NCBI GenBank assembly: GCA_947095585.1
Contig: OX352761.1
Coordinates: 113,881,890 to 113,945,889 of the forward strand
From: Nephrocerus scutellatus
Lineage: Eukaryota > Arthropoda > Insecta > Diptera > Pipunculidae
Reading direction: 5' to 3'
Length of the DNA stretch: 64,000 nt
The notes under the pieces were generated by a model. It made no database searches. It was not told the origin of the DNA and saw only the letters and a list, made by a program, of their open reading frames with translations. Shown here in pieces: positions 33,443-45,042 of the stretch. Made by a program: the position numbers and the translations under genes. Numbering within the stretch: the first letter of the stretch is position 1; each line of letters opens with the position of its first letter.

Positions 33443-33775
33443 GTGTGAAGGTCGGTTCCGGAGACTCTACAATGATGAGATCTACGGCCGTTATCGCGAT
33501 ATCGACATTGTGAAGAGAATTAAGCTCTGTAGGCTCCGGTGGGCAGTACACCTAGCTCGCATGAGTGAAGAGGATCCTGCTCGGAAAGTCCTTTACGATA
33601 GGATTTATGTGACACGACAGCGAGGCCGGCCAAGCCAAGGAAGGATGGGGTAGCCCAGAGGTTAGGGATGCCAAACTCGATGACATCGGCTTAAAATCGG
33701 GGCCGGTGGATTTTTGCAATTTTTTGCTGGATGCCATGACCAGACCCAGGTTGTGGAGCCAAATATGATGATGAT
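33443..33775 (+). mobile_element. LINE A 3' end fragment
   Basis: The frame 33441-33653 reads [20 protein letters not shown], then DIVKRIKLCRLRWAVHLARM SEEDPARKVL and RQRGRPS. After a small deletion it continues to the 3' end GTTGTGGAGCCAAATATGAT GATGAT. This is the zinc-knuckle-like C-terminal region of LINE reverse transcriptases. It is closely related to 39420-39770. Confidence 0.7.
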
Positions 33776-33779
33776 ATAC

Positions 33780-34735
33780 AATTAATAATAAGTATTTTAT
33801 TAAAAAAAGGGACTTGAGCGAATGGCAATACGGACAAGTATTTTTTAAAAATTCGACTACTTGCTTAGTTCAGATAATATTCAATAGTTCTTATTTATTT
33901 TTGATTCACTTTATTCCATCTACTACTTGTTTTTTACCAACTATGCACGTTTGTATGTATGTACATAAAGTCTCTATAGGTTATTCCTAAAGTTTCTTTG
34001 TCTATTTCCCTATGGGTCTAGCAAAAGCAACAGATACTTTTATATATTCGTAGACTTAAGTAAATAAAAACGCATTTTAGAAACGCGTTTAACGTACTTT
34101 ATGCGAGTATGTATATATGTATATATTTGCAAGAAAAATATAATTAAAAAAGTGCTAACATTGGCAGGACATTTTTGTACTCACATTATAGGCATATAAT
34201 ACATACATGTATACGAGCATATCCATAGTCAAATTTTGCTTTTCTATATAACCTCCCATATAGATAGTATGTATCTATGTATGCATGTTTGTATTTCTGT
34301 TTGAAAAGCAGCACTGCTCAGAACGCATAATCACATTATTTTATACAATATGGTCTTTTCATGGATTTAACTTTGCAAATTTAATCAACCAACAATCATG
34401 TTCATTCATCATGACTTCTACTCGTATGTACGATATAGAAAGAAGCAGATGCGAGAATCCTTGCTCACAAAATGTTAATTTCGATTTTGCGCATAAACTA
34501 TAGTCGGCTAGTTTCACTCAACTCAAGATGTTAACCAGGACAGGACTCTAAAATATAGTAACTCAAATGCTCTTAACATTTTGTTTTAGTGTATTAGTGC
34601 ATTACATTGTGCTCAATGGTGGTGGTGAAACGCTATATTGACAGTTCAGAGACGGTCCTGATCTTGAGCGTCTCTCAACACAAACCCTATCTCAAGTAAA
34701 CGATTTAGGTAAACAATCGGATTTAAATTAATCAG
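33780..34735. other. AT-rich sequence, nothing recognised
   Basis: Contains many ATGTATGTAT-type short repeats. No gene is supported. Confidence 0.35.
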
Positions 34736-34739
34736 GGTC

Positions 34740-35130
34740 GGGGCTAAATGTAAAAGAGGATTGTCTTGTTCGTCAGCGGTTCTGCTTGGTCTAGCTTGCG
34801 AATGGCTTATCACCACCCAACTCAATAACAATGGAGAAAGATTTCCTGATTTATGTTCAGATCGCAATCTAGTGCTTGCAGGCATAATCTTCCCTCACAA
34901 TGAACATTGCAGACCATATGTACAACAACCAGATCGATCACAACGCAAGTGGAGAACTTGATGGGAACATCCGTAGGCCAGTCGTCTTTACATCTTTAGG
35001 AATCATAATCTTGTGGACGGAAATATGCAACTGTAGCTGGCAGTACCGAAAAGAACCCGAAATCGAGCAAGATATGAATGTATTCACGGTTGCCGAGCAC
35101 TATCGGACCGATATAGGGATCTGAGCAAGA
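34740..35130 (+). mobile_element. LINE endonuclease-domain fragment
   Basis: Across frameshifts the + strand reads NNNGERFPDLCSDRNLVLAG, IIFPHNEHC, then QPDRSQRKWRT and DVGS/DRYRDL-like remains. LINE endonucleases of this group show NxNGxxLVDFCxxNxLxIGGTxFPHKxIHKxTWxSPDGRTxNQIDH at this place. It may belong to LINE A. Strongly decayed. Confidence 0.5.
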
Positions 35131-35556
35131 AAGTGAGCTATTCGGCTAGGAACAACACACGCGTGTGATTAGGTAAAACTTCTACACTAGCCCTGCAAGC
35201 CTGTGCAGCAATCTGATATAAGAACAACAACATACTCGCTGGACAGAAACGCTTAACATGTTTTCTTAATTGCGCTTTACCTGGCATTGCCAGTAGAGTA
35301 GCAGAACATCGAAGAGAAGTGGACAGGGAAGCACAATATAAAAGCGTGGAGCTAGCTGCAGCAAATAGATTGGTCTTGTCCTTAGAGCTGACAGCTGGAG
35401 TATCCATTTAAATCGACGACAGGGCTGGATTTTTGATTCTTTTCATGAATGACCAAATTTTTTTACTACCTTTGGGCGATTGTAGTAGTTTTACCTCAAT
35501 TTTTGATCGTAGGCGAATTTGATTCGCCGAAAGTGTGCATTGCAATCATTTCTGGC
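35131..35556. other. Probable decayed transposon sequence
   Basis: Frames at 35140-35410 have fairly even codon use but several stops, and I recognise no domain. It lies between two LINE fragments. Confidence 0.3.
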
Positions 35557-35943
35557 TCATTTAAAATTTATTCGGTTCTCCTCAGTAGGGTTTTCTTTGT
35601 AAAACCAAAAGCATACCTCTCTAATCCTAGAAGTCTCTTTACAACTTAAGTCATACCATCCATCTTCCTTTGGTTTGACAGACTTATTCATGAAAGGAAT
35701 AAAGTCTCTCATACCAATTAGGATGATGTTTGTGATTGCATCAGCGCGAAACAATAGCGACAGGTTAACACTCCCAAAGAAGTTATTAAGGCCGTCCCAA
35801 TTGGTATTGCTATACTGTTTTTTGGTAGTTTTTTCTCTAACTGCTAGGTTTATCAACGATTTGCCTAATGGTCTAATAAGCCTATAGAGGTAATAATACA
35901 TTGACGGAGTATTTAACAGAATGAAAGGTGGGGAACAAATCAA
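35557..35943 (-). mobile_element. LINE B linker fragment
   Basis: The 128-codon minus-strand frame contains NNFFGSVNLSLLFRADAITN, then IGMRDFIPFMNKSVKPKEDG, WYDLSC, and a FWFYKENPTEENRINFK block. This matches the stretch between endonuclease and reverse transcriptase in CR1/L2-group LINEs (usual pattern ...G..YIP......KPWF...C..A...R...F......P....R..F). It probably belongs to the same family as the copy at 28.3-29.4 kb. Confidence 0.6.
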
Positions 35944-38220
35944 GGGAAATGATTTGCAATATCAGGTATTTTTGTATTAATATCAGCGATCAATATCAAC
36001 ACACACATCTACGGGTGTTGCCTGGCTAGAATGGCGAAGCCACCCATAAGTTGAAAGATGTACTTTCCCATGAATTAACATTACCAGTTGACCAATTGGC
36101 GCCACAATAGGAACCAGAGATTGGACACCAATGGCCAACTTGTCGCCGGTTAAGGTACTCGTACTTGCATAAAGTGCACCGTAGTCTACGTAGGAAGAAA
36201 AACATGACTAACCACCCAGCTTACCTCGCCACTGTGTATTCCCTCCCCCACCACCTAGTTCCGACGAAAACGATGAATAATTGACGTTAAGATAAATCTG
36301 ATACCTCAGTTTTACTTTACAAAAATTTAGTGTTTAATACATTATTACTGCCTGAACTAGAACCTAGTGTTGAATGGGAACATGCTCATTTGTCACTATA
36401 GATATAGATAAAGAGATAGAAAGAGTGGGCTTTCTAACAACTACCAAAAACTTCAAAATTTATAACAAATTGATTAAATGACTCAACAAGTTTCGAGTGG
36501 CATTAAATTTCACTACAGAAGTAGAATAGAGAGAATTTTTCCTTTCGTTTCTATCTTCTATCTACCCTTTTACAACAACAATTATTTCATGTGTCTGTAA
36601 CATTGAAATTTGGATTCAAAACAACTCAAGATGAGAGAAAATGGTAAACAAAATTTTAGGTATTCATGAGCTCCAACTCAGTTACTTTCGCACAGTCAGT
36701 TTTAGACATTTTGTCGCGTTGGACGGGTTCGTCTTTATTTATTTTCGATACCAATCTCGTTATAACTTACATTAGGTGTAGTCCTAGTGCTTTTTTATTT
36801 CTCCTAAGTTAGTCTATCAAAGGTGTGTGTGTCTACTTATAAAATCAAAAGTAATAAATATACTTATTACATTCAAAATAAATATTAACTTTCTGCATTG
36901 TGTTGTTGCTGAGTTAAGAAAAAAAAAACCATTTGCATATTGCATTAAATGTTATGTTATTAGTGAATATTTGTAAGGATAAAAACTCCAATTTATTTAT
37001 ATACTATATTCAAATATCAGATCTATGCTAGTTGACGGGATATGCAGAAAATTCTTTCATGCACATTTCACGATTGGATGTATAGATACAAAAATAATAT
37101 TTTTCAACAGGATAAGAAAACGAAGGGAAATCAATACGAGTCCTTTTAACAACTTTGACGTTTTTTTTGTTAAGGCAGTTGTTTCCGATAAAAGAATAAG
37201 AAGTGTTTTGTTGCTGTTATTGTTGCTGTATTTGTTTTATTGGATGACCTCTAAGCTTATACACTTGTAAGGTTAGATTTATATGTTAATTTTTTGAGGG
37301 ATTGCCTTGGATAAGCATTCAACGCAAACCAACGCAACGCATACCCTTAAGGTGTGGTCGGTAGGTGTTGTGAGATGGATAATAAATTTAATCAGAAACC
37401 GAAATATCTGAGAACTTAAAGGTTTAAATACTCAAATCACTTGGTATAAAGCATTTTATAAAGTGCAAAGAAAAATGTTTTCTTTAGATCTTATGGAAAT
37501 TTTCTAACCAGATTTAATATGTTGGCATAATCACTCTTCTCCTGGTAATATGTCCAGTAAGGACAAATATTACAGACTCCTTCAAACTGATTAGTGAGTA
37601 AAATTAATTTGTAGGCTCTTTATCGTGTATCACCGTGTATATTTTGGTATTGTTGCTAATTTCTAATTGATGGCTTTTATTTTCAAAGAGGAACTAAATG
37701 CGGAAAGCAATACATGTAAAGAAAACGCTCATTGCTGACGTTCGTTAAACATCAATTAAATAAATTCATGTAACATAAATAACACAATAAAGAAATACAA
37801 ATCTGAAAACAAACGCTAAATGCTGACGTTTGTCAATCGCCAATTAAGTAATTATTGTCAACAGTACCTAGTACCTACTTTGTTTAGAATTTTCGGAAGG
37901 TCATTCATTAGGTATGTATTCTCTATTTAATCGATGGTAGAATGAACTGGCATTTTTTGCGAAACATGCCATTGATAAGACATGTCACATGTTTCCAAAA
38001 ACTTTATTTTACGTCGAAGTTTAGTGGAGATTTTACCTGTAAAGGTTACATTGTGATTGAAAAGGAGATAGTAATTTCAATTCAATCTCTTTAGATAGCA
38101 TGTTATAATTAACTTGACACGATTGTTTAATTGTTTCTAATTATTAACACTTTAAAACCCCCTGATAACTAGTTTTCAGTTAGGAATGTGCCGTAAGCAA
38201 ATTAACGTACAGCAAACCTA
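35944..38220. other. AT-rich intergenic DNA, nothing recognised
   Basis: No supported gene. The frame at 37025-37270 contains a leucine run (from TTGTTGCTG-type repeats) but no conserved domain. Confidence 0.35.
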
Positions 38221-38224
38221 ATTT

Positions 38225-38935
38225 TAAGAAATCGAAAAATACGAGGGGTGTCGTAAATGTTTTTAGAAAATGGTAATAATAGTGTGTTTTCCGATGAAAA
38301 TCTCTATGTCAGTCAAAAAGTTTAACCTTTTTGGAGGGTATCTTTCTCAAAAGTAATCTGTCAGTTTGCATCGCAACTTTGTTTTTGATTTACTTCAAAA
38401 ATTGAATTCAGTGAAAATTTAAGTGTGATGATTTTTTATGATTTTCGAAGGGGACTAACTCCGCAACAGTGCTTCGAATCACTTCATTCGACTTTTGGCG
38501 ACGAAGCGCAATCTAGTGTTTATAATTGGTACAATGAATTTAAATGCGAACGACATTCACTCAAGGACGAGCCTCGTGAAGGTCGTCCAAAAACAGCTGT
38601 TGTGCCAGAAAACATCGATGCTGTGAGAAAACTGATTGAAGAGGATCGTCATGTGATTTATCGAGAAATCGAGGCATGCCTAGGCATTAGTAACACCAGC
38701 GTATATTCGATCTTAAATGAACATTTAAAGGTGCGGAAGCTATGTGCATGTTGGACTCCACATTTTTTGACAGACGCAAAAAAAAGGTTCGTGTCGATTG
38801 GTGCCGCCAAATGCTTGAAAAATTCGTTGAACAGCTTAATTTTGTGCAAACCAGAAGCGTTAGTGCAAGCGAGGAACGTTATTCTCTCCTTGCTTGCTTT
38901 CCGACAAAGAGCTGAGGATTCTTTAAAACCTACAA
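38225..38935 (+). mobile_element. mariner-like element, 3' truncated
   Basis: A 5' end of the type TACGAGGGGTGTCGTAAATG starts near 38240. The transposase begins at 38425 (MIFYDFRRGLTPQQCFESL) and shows both helix-turn-helix parts. The frame slips near 38790 in an A run before RVDWCRQMLEKF, the usual mariner sequence, becomes readable in another frame. No catalytic DD(34)D centre follows. The element stops at about 38935, where a LINE A fragment starts. Confidence 0.75.
38425..38830 (+). pseudogene. mariner transposase N-terminal fragment
   Basis: About 120 codons are intact. LTPQQCFESLHSTFGDEA is the first helix-turn-helix, followed by VYNWYNEFKCERHSLKDEPR (the mariner WYxxFxxGxxxxxDxxRxGRP motif) and REGRPKT. 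The second helix-turn-helix is VIYREIEACLGISNTSVYSI. It then reads WTPHFLTDAKK (usual WVPHxLT) and loses frame. The catalytic domain is missing. Confidence 0.8.
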
Positions 38936-38949
38936 GGCTTTTATCTGGC

Positions 38950-39772
38950 ATAAGTCAGTATAATAACCCGGATTTGAATAGGAGACAAAGGGAGTTCTTC
39001 GACTTTGTTTCTTTTATCCAGATCGAGCGGGCGGAACGATATCTGGGGCTGCACATAAATGATAGCAAAACAAAGTACATGGTAGCCACGTCTGCAAGCA
39101 GACGATCTAACATTAGTCCCGCAATTAAAATTAAAAACGCGCGAACTTAAAGTAGTAAACTGTAAACAGGTAAACTGTAGCAGCCCATAACAGAATGAAA
39201 CCCGAAATGTGCGCACGGTTGCTTAAAGCCAACAAAGCCTACTATAGTCTGTTGAGACTCTCCAAATCCAGGAACTTAACCATAACATCCTAGCTGCTAG
39301 TATATAAGATAATGGTCATACCAGTACTTACATATGGATCCGAGACTTGGGTGCTTCAAAAAAAACATTTTGAAGTCTTAGCCGCGTTCTAGAGAAAAGT
39401 CTTACGGAGAATTGTTGGCCCCGTATGTGAGGAAGGACGATTTCGGAGACTCCATAATGATGAGATCTACGAGCGTAACCGCGATGTCAACATTGTGAAG
39501 AGAATAAACCTCGGCAGGATCCGGTGGGCAGGACATGAGCACATGAGCGAAGAGGATCCTGCTCGGAAAGTCCTTTGTGGTAGGATTTATGGAACACGAC
39601 AGCGAGGCCGGCCAAGCCTACGCTGGAACGATGGCGTAGTCCAGGACGCCCAGAGTTTAGGGATGCAAAAGTGGATAACATCGGCTCAAAATCGGGACCG
39701 GTGGAGAGACTTTTTGCGGGAGGCCAGGGCCGAACCCCGGTTGTAGAGCCAAATATGATGATGGTGAAACCC
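38950..39772 (+). mobile_element. LINE A fragment, C-terminal half
   Basis: It starts with LGLHINDSKTKYMVATSASR R (39045 onward), then ESRNLTITS-like and SRYKIMVIPVLTYGSETWVL remains. Next come [24 protein letters not shown] text and KRINLGRIRWAGHEHMSEED, PARKVLCGRIYGTRQRGRPS, LRWNDGVVQDAQ and the end GTTGTAGAGCCAAATATGAT. This is the most complete copy of the family in the window, though still interrupted. It was probably inserted into the mariner element. Confidence 0.7.
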
Positions 39773-39894
39773 ACATTGAAGGCTCTGCTTCTATCTACAT
39801 CTCGAATACTTCATACATTAAACCGTTCATGTGAAAACAGCAGTATACGGCAACTGTAATCACATGTACAGCATCGTATCATGTGTACTTGCTA

Positions 39895-40012
39895 TCTAGA
39901 TGATTAGTGCGGTGAGAAAAATTCGCGCGTTTTTTGGACGCGCCGGGAATCGAATGCGGTGTCCTCCTCTGAGTGGTTCTAACGACTGCACTACCGACAC
40001 TGACCCTACCCA
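39895..40012 (-). mobile_element. Candidate second tRNA-derived SINE head
   Basis: On the minus strand TAGTGCAGTCG (39983-39993) fits the A box TRGYNNARNNG and CATTCGATTCC (39945-39955) fits the B box GGTTCGANTCC, with tRNA-like spacing. The rest does not fold as an intact tRNA. Its sequence differs from the SINE at 9.9 and 33.2 kb. Confidence 0.4.
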
Positions 40013-40204
40013 CGTGTAAGGCTCTTCAGTTCATATTCAATATTCTCTACGTTAATGATTATAATATAATAATAATTTCTCAGTTTGTTGTTCTTGTCAA
40101 ATTTGGTTTCGGTTTGGAGTTCTATTTGCAAAGCATTCACCACGAAAACAGTTAGAACCCTGTCACTTTGACCGCTTATCCGTGGGTATGGTTTCGGGTT
40201 TGGT

Positions 40205-40300
40205 TTGAGTTAATCGAAAGAGTCCGTAATTAGGTCTTTAGACTGAATTGCAAATATGGCGAGCTGAGAAGCTCCGCTTTATTATCTTTTATAACTGCGT
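40205..40300 (-). repeat. Dispersed repeat R3, copy 2
   Basis: The reverse complement reads AAAAGATAATAAAGCGGAGC, TTCTCAGCTCGCCATATTTG and CAATTCAGTCTAAAGACC, matching 32.06-32.13 and 32.37 kb. Confidence 0.5.
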
Positions 40301-42400
40301 CTCCTTATTATTTTTAAATATACATTTTGGTCATATGTATATTATTTTAATTTGATGCAGACGTTTATGTTGTTTATAATTTGTTAAATTTTAAATTTTC
40401 AACTACGCTTTATCGACAATATGTAATATAAGACAAAACGTTAGCAGCCCAAATTAATCTTGTTCTCGAAAATAAGAGTTTTCAGTTGTAAGATAAACAA
40501 ACAAGTCAAAAAGGATGTTAAGAGTCAACAACTGAAATTCTTTAACGTAGCTTAAACTTAAGAAACAGCACAATAATCACATTTAAACGAGAATATAAAC
40601 AATTCAACTTTTTGCTGTGTACAGCGCTTACGCGCAGCGAAACTTATATATGTAGTTATGGTATAAGAGTACATATCTACACTTGGGCAAAAGAAGTGAG
40701 ATACGGAAAATATGTGTTATGTTGGTAGTGCTTTCATTTAACCAATTCAAAGCTATGTACTTGTATGTATGTAATTTATTATTCTTTCTTTTCTGCAACA
40801 GTTTGTTGAAAGCAACTTTTTGTTCTGCTGATTTCTAATATGTCGCATCAATTGAGTCAAATTGTGTTCTTCAAAGCTATCAGAAAAAAATATAAAGAAA
40901 TCGTGTCATATCTGTTGAATACGAATACCCAAATACCTATGAATAATGAGAATTTATTATTTTGTTCAGGCCAAATCATACCTCTTAATTGTTGCCCTAG
41001 ATAAAATTCGATTTGAGATTTTTTAGTATTCTTTTGGAGGTCTTTTGGTGGTCTCCATATTACCAACCCATCTCCATATAATTGAAATTACATATATGTA
41101 TTTTAATAAAAAGTAAAAAGTATAAAATTAAGTAATAAAATAGAACATATATGGCTAACATAGTTTCACTTCTTCTGTAAGCTTATGTGGGTAAGGCTCA
41201 CTCGTTTTTTTAATTAATATAGATAAGTATAGAAAAAAGGTCTTTTATCTATAAAAGCAATGTTCTATATTCAGAGATCCACTAAACAAAGCGTCAAACG
41301 CATATCACACCCTTATATCAATAAAAAAAAATGGACACGAGAGGAGTACTTGCAGGACTAAGAGGTTTATTGAGTCTGTAATTTATATCGTAATTTATCG
41401 ATTTGTCGATTAGTTACGTCACTTGAAAACACACAAAAAAGTTTCGTTTAAAGGATGTACGTAAAATACAAGTGCACCCTTAAAGATACACCAACAATTT
41501 ATGGGTTTTACTAGCAAACCTTGCTTACCGCATTATATATGTAAACTTCATGCATAACTCTTGTTTAGTGTAAAATCTTTTGTAAATCTATACCTTTTAA
41601 CCTATTAGGTATGTGGTAAAAAACTTCCCATTTAATAATAAAATATGGTAAGCCGTGACATTGACGTGCTTTATCCAAAATCTAAAATAAATAACGTGGC
41701 AGAACCAAAAATGAAGCAAAAATATCCCTTTGAAACCAACCATAGAATCTGTAAAATGAAAATTACCAAAATGTATCTAAATATAAATTTACATATACAG
41801 GTAAATACATATACAATGTACCACATAAATATGTAAATTTATCTGCTGTGTAAAATTGCGCTCCGCACTACACACTCATAAAAATAAATATATAACAGAA
41901 AACTTTTACAGCTGAAAAACTTCCCACGTGTAACAAAACCTCAAACCATACTCCATCCGCAAAGAGCAACATTATTTAAAGCGAGAACGTTATATTAATT
42001 TTCAGCATAAAATAAAAATACAATAACCCATAAAAATATTATGATGTGTGGAAAACGCTATCTTTTTAAAATGGCGAATATCTGATAGCATAACAGTTCA
42101 AACTTTTCGAAAAATTCCAAGTCCGTCTCTATGGCTGTCTGATTACGTATACGACACCTGACTTGTAATTACGAATACATACTATGCCTTCATAATGGCT
42201 AAGGCTAATTAAATGATATAATTGACTAGAATTCAATTTATATCGATTTGTAGGTGTAGATATGGCACTGTGTTCGTGTTTTTCGCTTTGGGATTATATA
42301 AAATAATAACAGTATAATTTAGAAATAATAATAAGTACAAATAAATGTCAATTATATAAATCAATTGAATGAAATGAATACCAATTATCTATACAAATAA
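40300..42400. other. AT-rich intergenic DNA, nothing recognised
   Basis: No gene supported. AGTATTCTTTTGGAGGTCTTTTGGTGGTCTCC at about 41026-41057 is a short minus-oriented trace of the CCAAAAGACC satellite. Confidence 0.35.
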
Positions 42401-42429
42401 ATTTTGTTTACTTGTTACTCGTATTTATG

Positions 42430-42719
42430 GAACCGATTTTATATTTACCAACCTATTTTTAAGAATTATTCAATGTATATTATTGGCAGGTGGAGGAAGG
42501 TTGTAGCTTATAGTACACCCCGTTCCCATTATCCTTCCGCGGGTGCGAATATAAAGTGTTAATATCAGCCATATTTACAAACTGATTTTTATGAAATTTG
42601 CATGCATATTATTGGCAGGTGGGGGAAGGTTATAGGCTATAGTACCCTACCCATCCCATGGTGGTAAGAGGAAGGCGGGGGTTCATCTGTGCAGGTAGCG
42701 AAGTGTCGGGGAACAGCTA
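42430..42719 (+). mobile_element. Helitron-like element, 3' part
   Basis: It ends CGGGGAACAGCTAG before T, the same end as the Helitron at 10827. The inside has two diverged copies of a unit of about 125 bp (TATTATTGGCAGGTGGAGGA at 42478 and TATTATTGGCAGGTGGGGGA at 42606). The 5' end was not found. Confidence 0.55.
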
Positions 42720-42724
42720 GTGTA

Positions 42725-44365
42725 AAATATTTTAGAAAAATCACATAAGACATTTTGGCTGCCTCATGAACTCCTTTTACCAGAATTAGACACGATAAAA
42801 ATATATAGTAAAGGATTACGACATAATAATGTAATTAGAGTGCCTCATTTTTAGTTTTTAAAATAAAACAGCTCGTGTTTAAAATGAGATACTTAAGGTG
42901 AGATTATTTCGAGTTAAGGTACCATTATTTATGCAACACAATGTCATTCGAACATACTCCAAAGAAACGCCTAACCGAGTGAACTGAACCCAGTTCTTCA
43001 TTACTTTGATGGTTAGATGTTGGTCCTGAGGTCATCTTAAGTATCTTACATAGACCGTGGACTTGACAAAGCGAAAAATGTCCTGAGCCGTCGAATTAAG
43101 TGAACCGACGGGGACTAAGATTAGTCCATTTTTGGAGACCGGTCACGGTCACCGAACATCGAACTTAACAAATCGATTATCGGGCAGCTGTATAGCATGT
43201 ATTTTGGTCTTGTTAAACCACATATGCTCCAAGTCAACCTCTTCTAATTTATCCTAATAGCTTTGCCAGCATCATTGAGGAAGTATATGTCAATTACTCC
43301 TCTTGCATTAAACCCGCATTTCGTGATTTTTTTATTGCTTATTAACGAAGTTGTTGAGCCAGAAATTGGCATCATCGCTGAGAACGCATCCAAACATGAA
43401 CATTGATAAGAAATTTGAGTAATTGGAAAACTTTTATTGCTTATTATATTTCACGATTCAATAGATTAAATAGCATGTAGAGGTGAGTGTAAATGCTAAA
43501 CGAACTGCAGCGACTCTACGCATAGCCGAGAAACCTTATTAGAAACATGGGGCGTCCCAATTGGAAAACACTTTATTTCCGAGATGATGTTTCTCACATA
43601 ATTTACTTGCACTTTTATGTTTCGTCCTGCTTTTCTTCTCCTTAGAATCATTTCCTTCTATACTTTGAGTCATAATAAAGAGCATCATCCATTTATCCTA
43701 CTTTTGTTGAAGAAAGGTTAACAAGAAGACAATAAATTGCAATTTGTTTCATCTCTGTGAAAATCTAAGAAGAAATGAATTGAGCAAATATGAATAAAGC
43801 GTGAAACAACAAATTAAAATCTGAAAGTAGTTTTCTTTGTTTAATCATGTTGGCCTCTGGCAAAACATTGTCAGGCTCTATTTGGATTTCATTCACATTC
43901 ATAATGGTTTTAATGTATCACGATATCAGTTTGCGATTTCGTTTAAATAATGGGATTTTTGCTAACCCTACCATAATCTTGTTTGGTAAACTTATGTTAA
44001 AGTTTCCTATTGTTTGAAGTTCCACGTGATCACAATATGTACATCAGTACGATTATGTGGTCATAGTTTCTTTTAGCTGTTGGATGCATTGTACACTTCG
44101 ATATAGCTACATTTATTTGGTGTACTGAATCGTGAATTGCATCGTTCCAATCGTCAGAATCCTATTGAGTTCTGATTCTTGCTATCAAGTTAAAAGACGA
44201 ACGCTTAGGTAAGCTTATACAGTAAAGAACTTTTGGAATTTAAGAACTTTTTGAAATAAAAATTATAAAAATCCAATAATCATCAATTCTATCCAGTAGC
44301 ATTTTCGCAAGGCTTAATCGTCAAGATAGGGCTTCTAGTCAAACAGTGCAACAAATATTTCCTTT
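42725..44365. other. AT-rich intergenic DNA, nothing recognised
   Basis: No open frame or repeat could be assigned. The part near 43000-43400 is more GC-balanced and may be an old mobile element, but no domain is readable. Confidence 0.35.
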
Positions 44366-44488
44366 GCAGTGTCGTCTCCGGTCCGGTCCGACCACTCACC
44401 ATTTTACGTCAACTTGTGTTTAGTTTTAGAGCTTATTCAAGGATTTTATTTAGGTGGAGCTGAGGCTTGCTTAAAATGTCTTAGACCA

Positions 44489-44528
44489 ATGGCTAGTTAC
44501 AATGATGACACTCCACAGAATAGTAATG
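44489..44528 (+). other. Possible upstream leader exon with short ORF
   Basis: After a good start context (ACCAATGG) the frame reads MASYNDDTPQNSN up to a GTAAAA donor at 44529. If spliced to the exon starting 44948, the frame would stop after about four further codons, giving a short upstream ORF ahead of the uridine phosphorylase start at 44987. The phase does not allow direct coding use with the exon at 56983. Speculative. Confidence 0.2.
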
Positions 44529-44947
44529 GTAAAAAATTCAATTCGAGCAGCAACATCTTTATAGCCTCGTAAACCTAGAATTTTTAAGAACAAATATTAT
44601 CTCTAGTTTAAGATCTTTATAGAACGCAGGTATACATATACACCTCTTTTAGCTCTATGCATTAACTTCTCTCTTTTGAACTTATTAAGGATATATTAGT
44701 TTGTGATAATTCAATTTTACAAAATCCTGTTAATATCAGTAAAACAAAATAGGTGCCATTTATTTGTTCCTTTAAATTTATCTTGGGATATGGAAAAGAT
44801 AAACGATTCTATTTAGATTTTGTAGTTAAATAGCTCATTTAAATATCTCATTTAAATATCTCATTCGTTGTAATTCATGACTAAAAATTAACAACATTCT
44901 CAACATACGCAAAACCTTAATAAAAATCTATTGTATTTAAATTTCAG

Positions 44948-45042
44948 ATATTTTACTATAAAGAATCCTAGAATCAACAAGAAGTCATGATGTCATTTTC
45001 AGCAAACAATAGTCAATCACTTTCAGATGAAGAAGTAGATGA
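44948..45042 (+). CDS. UPP: Uridine phosphorylase alternative first coding exon 1a
   Basis: The acceptor is ATTTCAG (44941-44947), so an untranslated exon must lie upstream. Coding starts at ATG 44987 (ATGATG) and reads MMSFSANNSQSLSDEEVD, then GA|GTAAGT. The two leftover bases join exon 2 (A TAT TCC) as GAA TAT, giving DEYSDGTVKL. The phase fit and the strong donor support it. It encodes an acidic, serine-rich N-terminus of 19 residues. Confidence 0.65.

Noticed and set aside
35138..35407. 89-codon minus-strand frame between LINE fragments
   Set aside because: No conserved motif; both strands are partly open in decayed transposon sequence.
44489..44572. Third alternative coding first exon for uridine phosphorylase
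   Set aside because: Its only GT donor (44529) leaves phase 1, whereas exon 2 needs phase 2; at most it is a leader exon.
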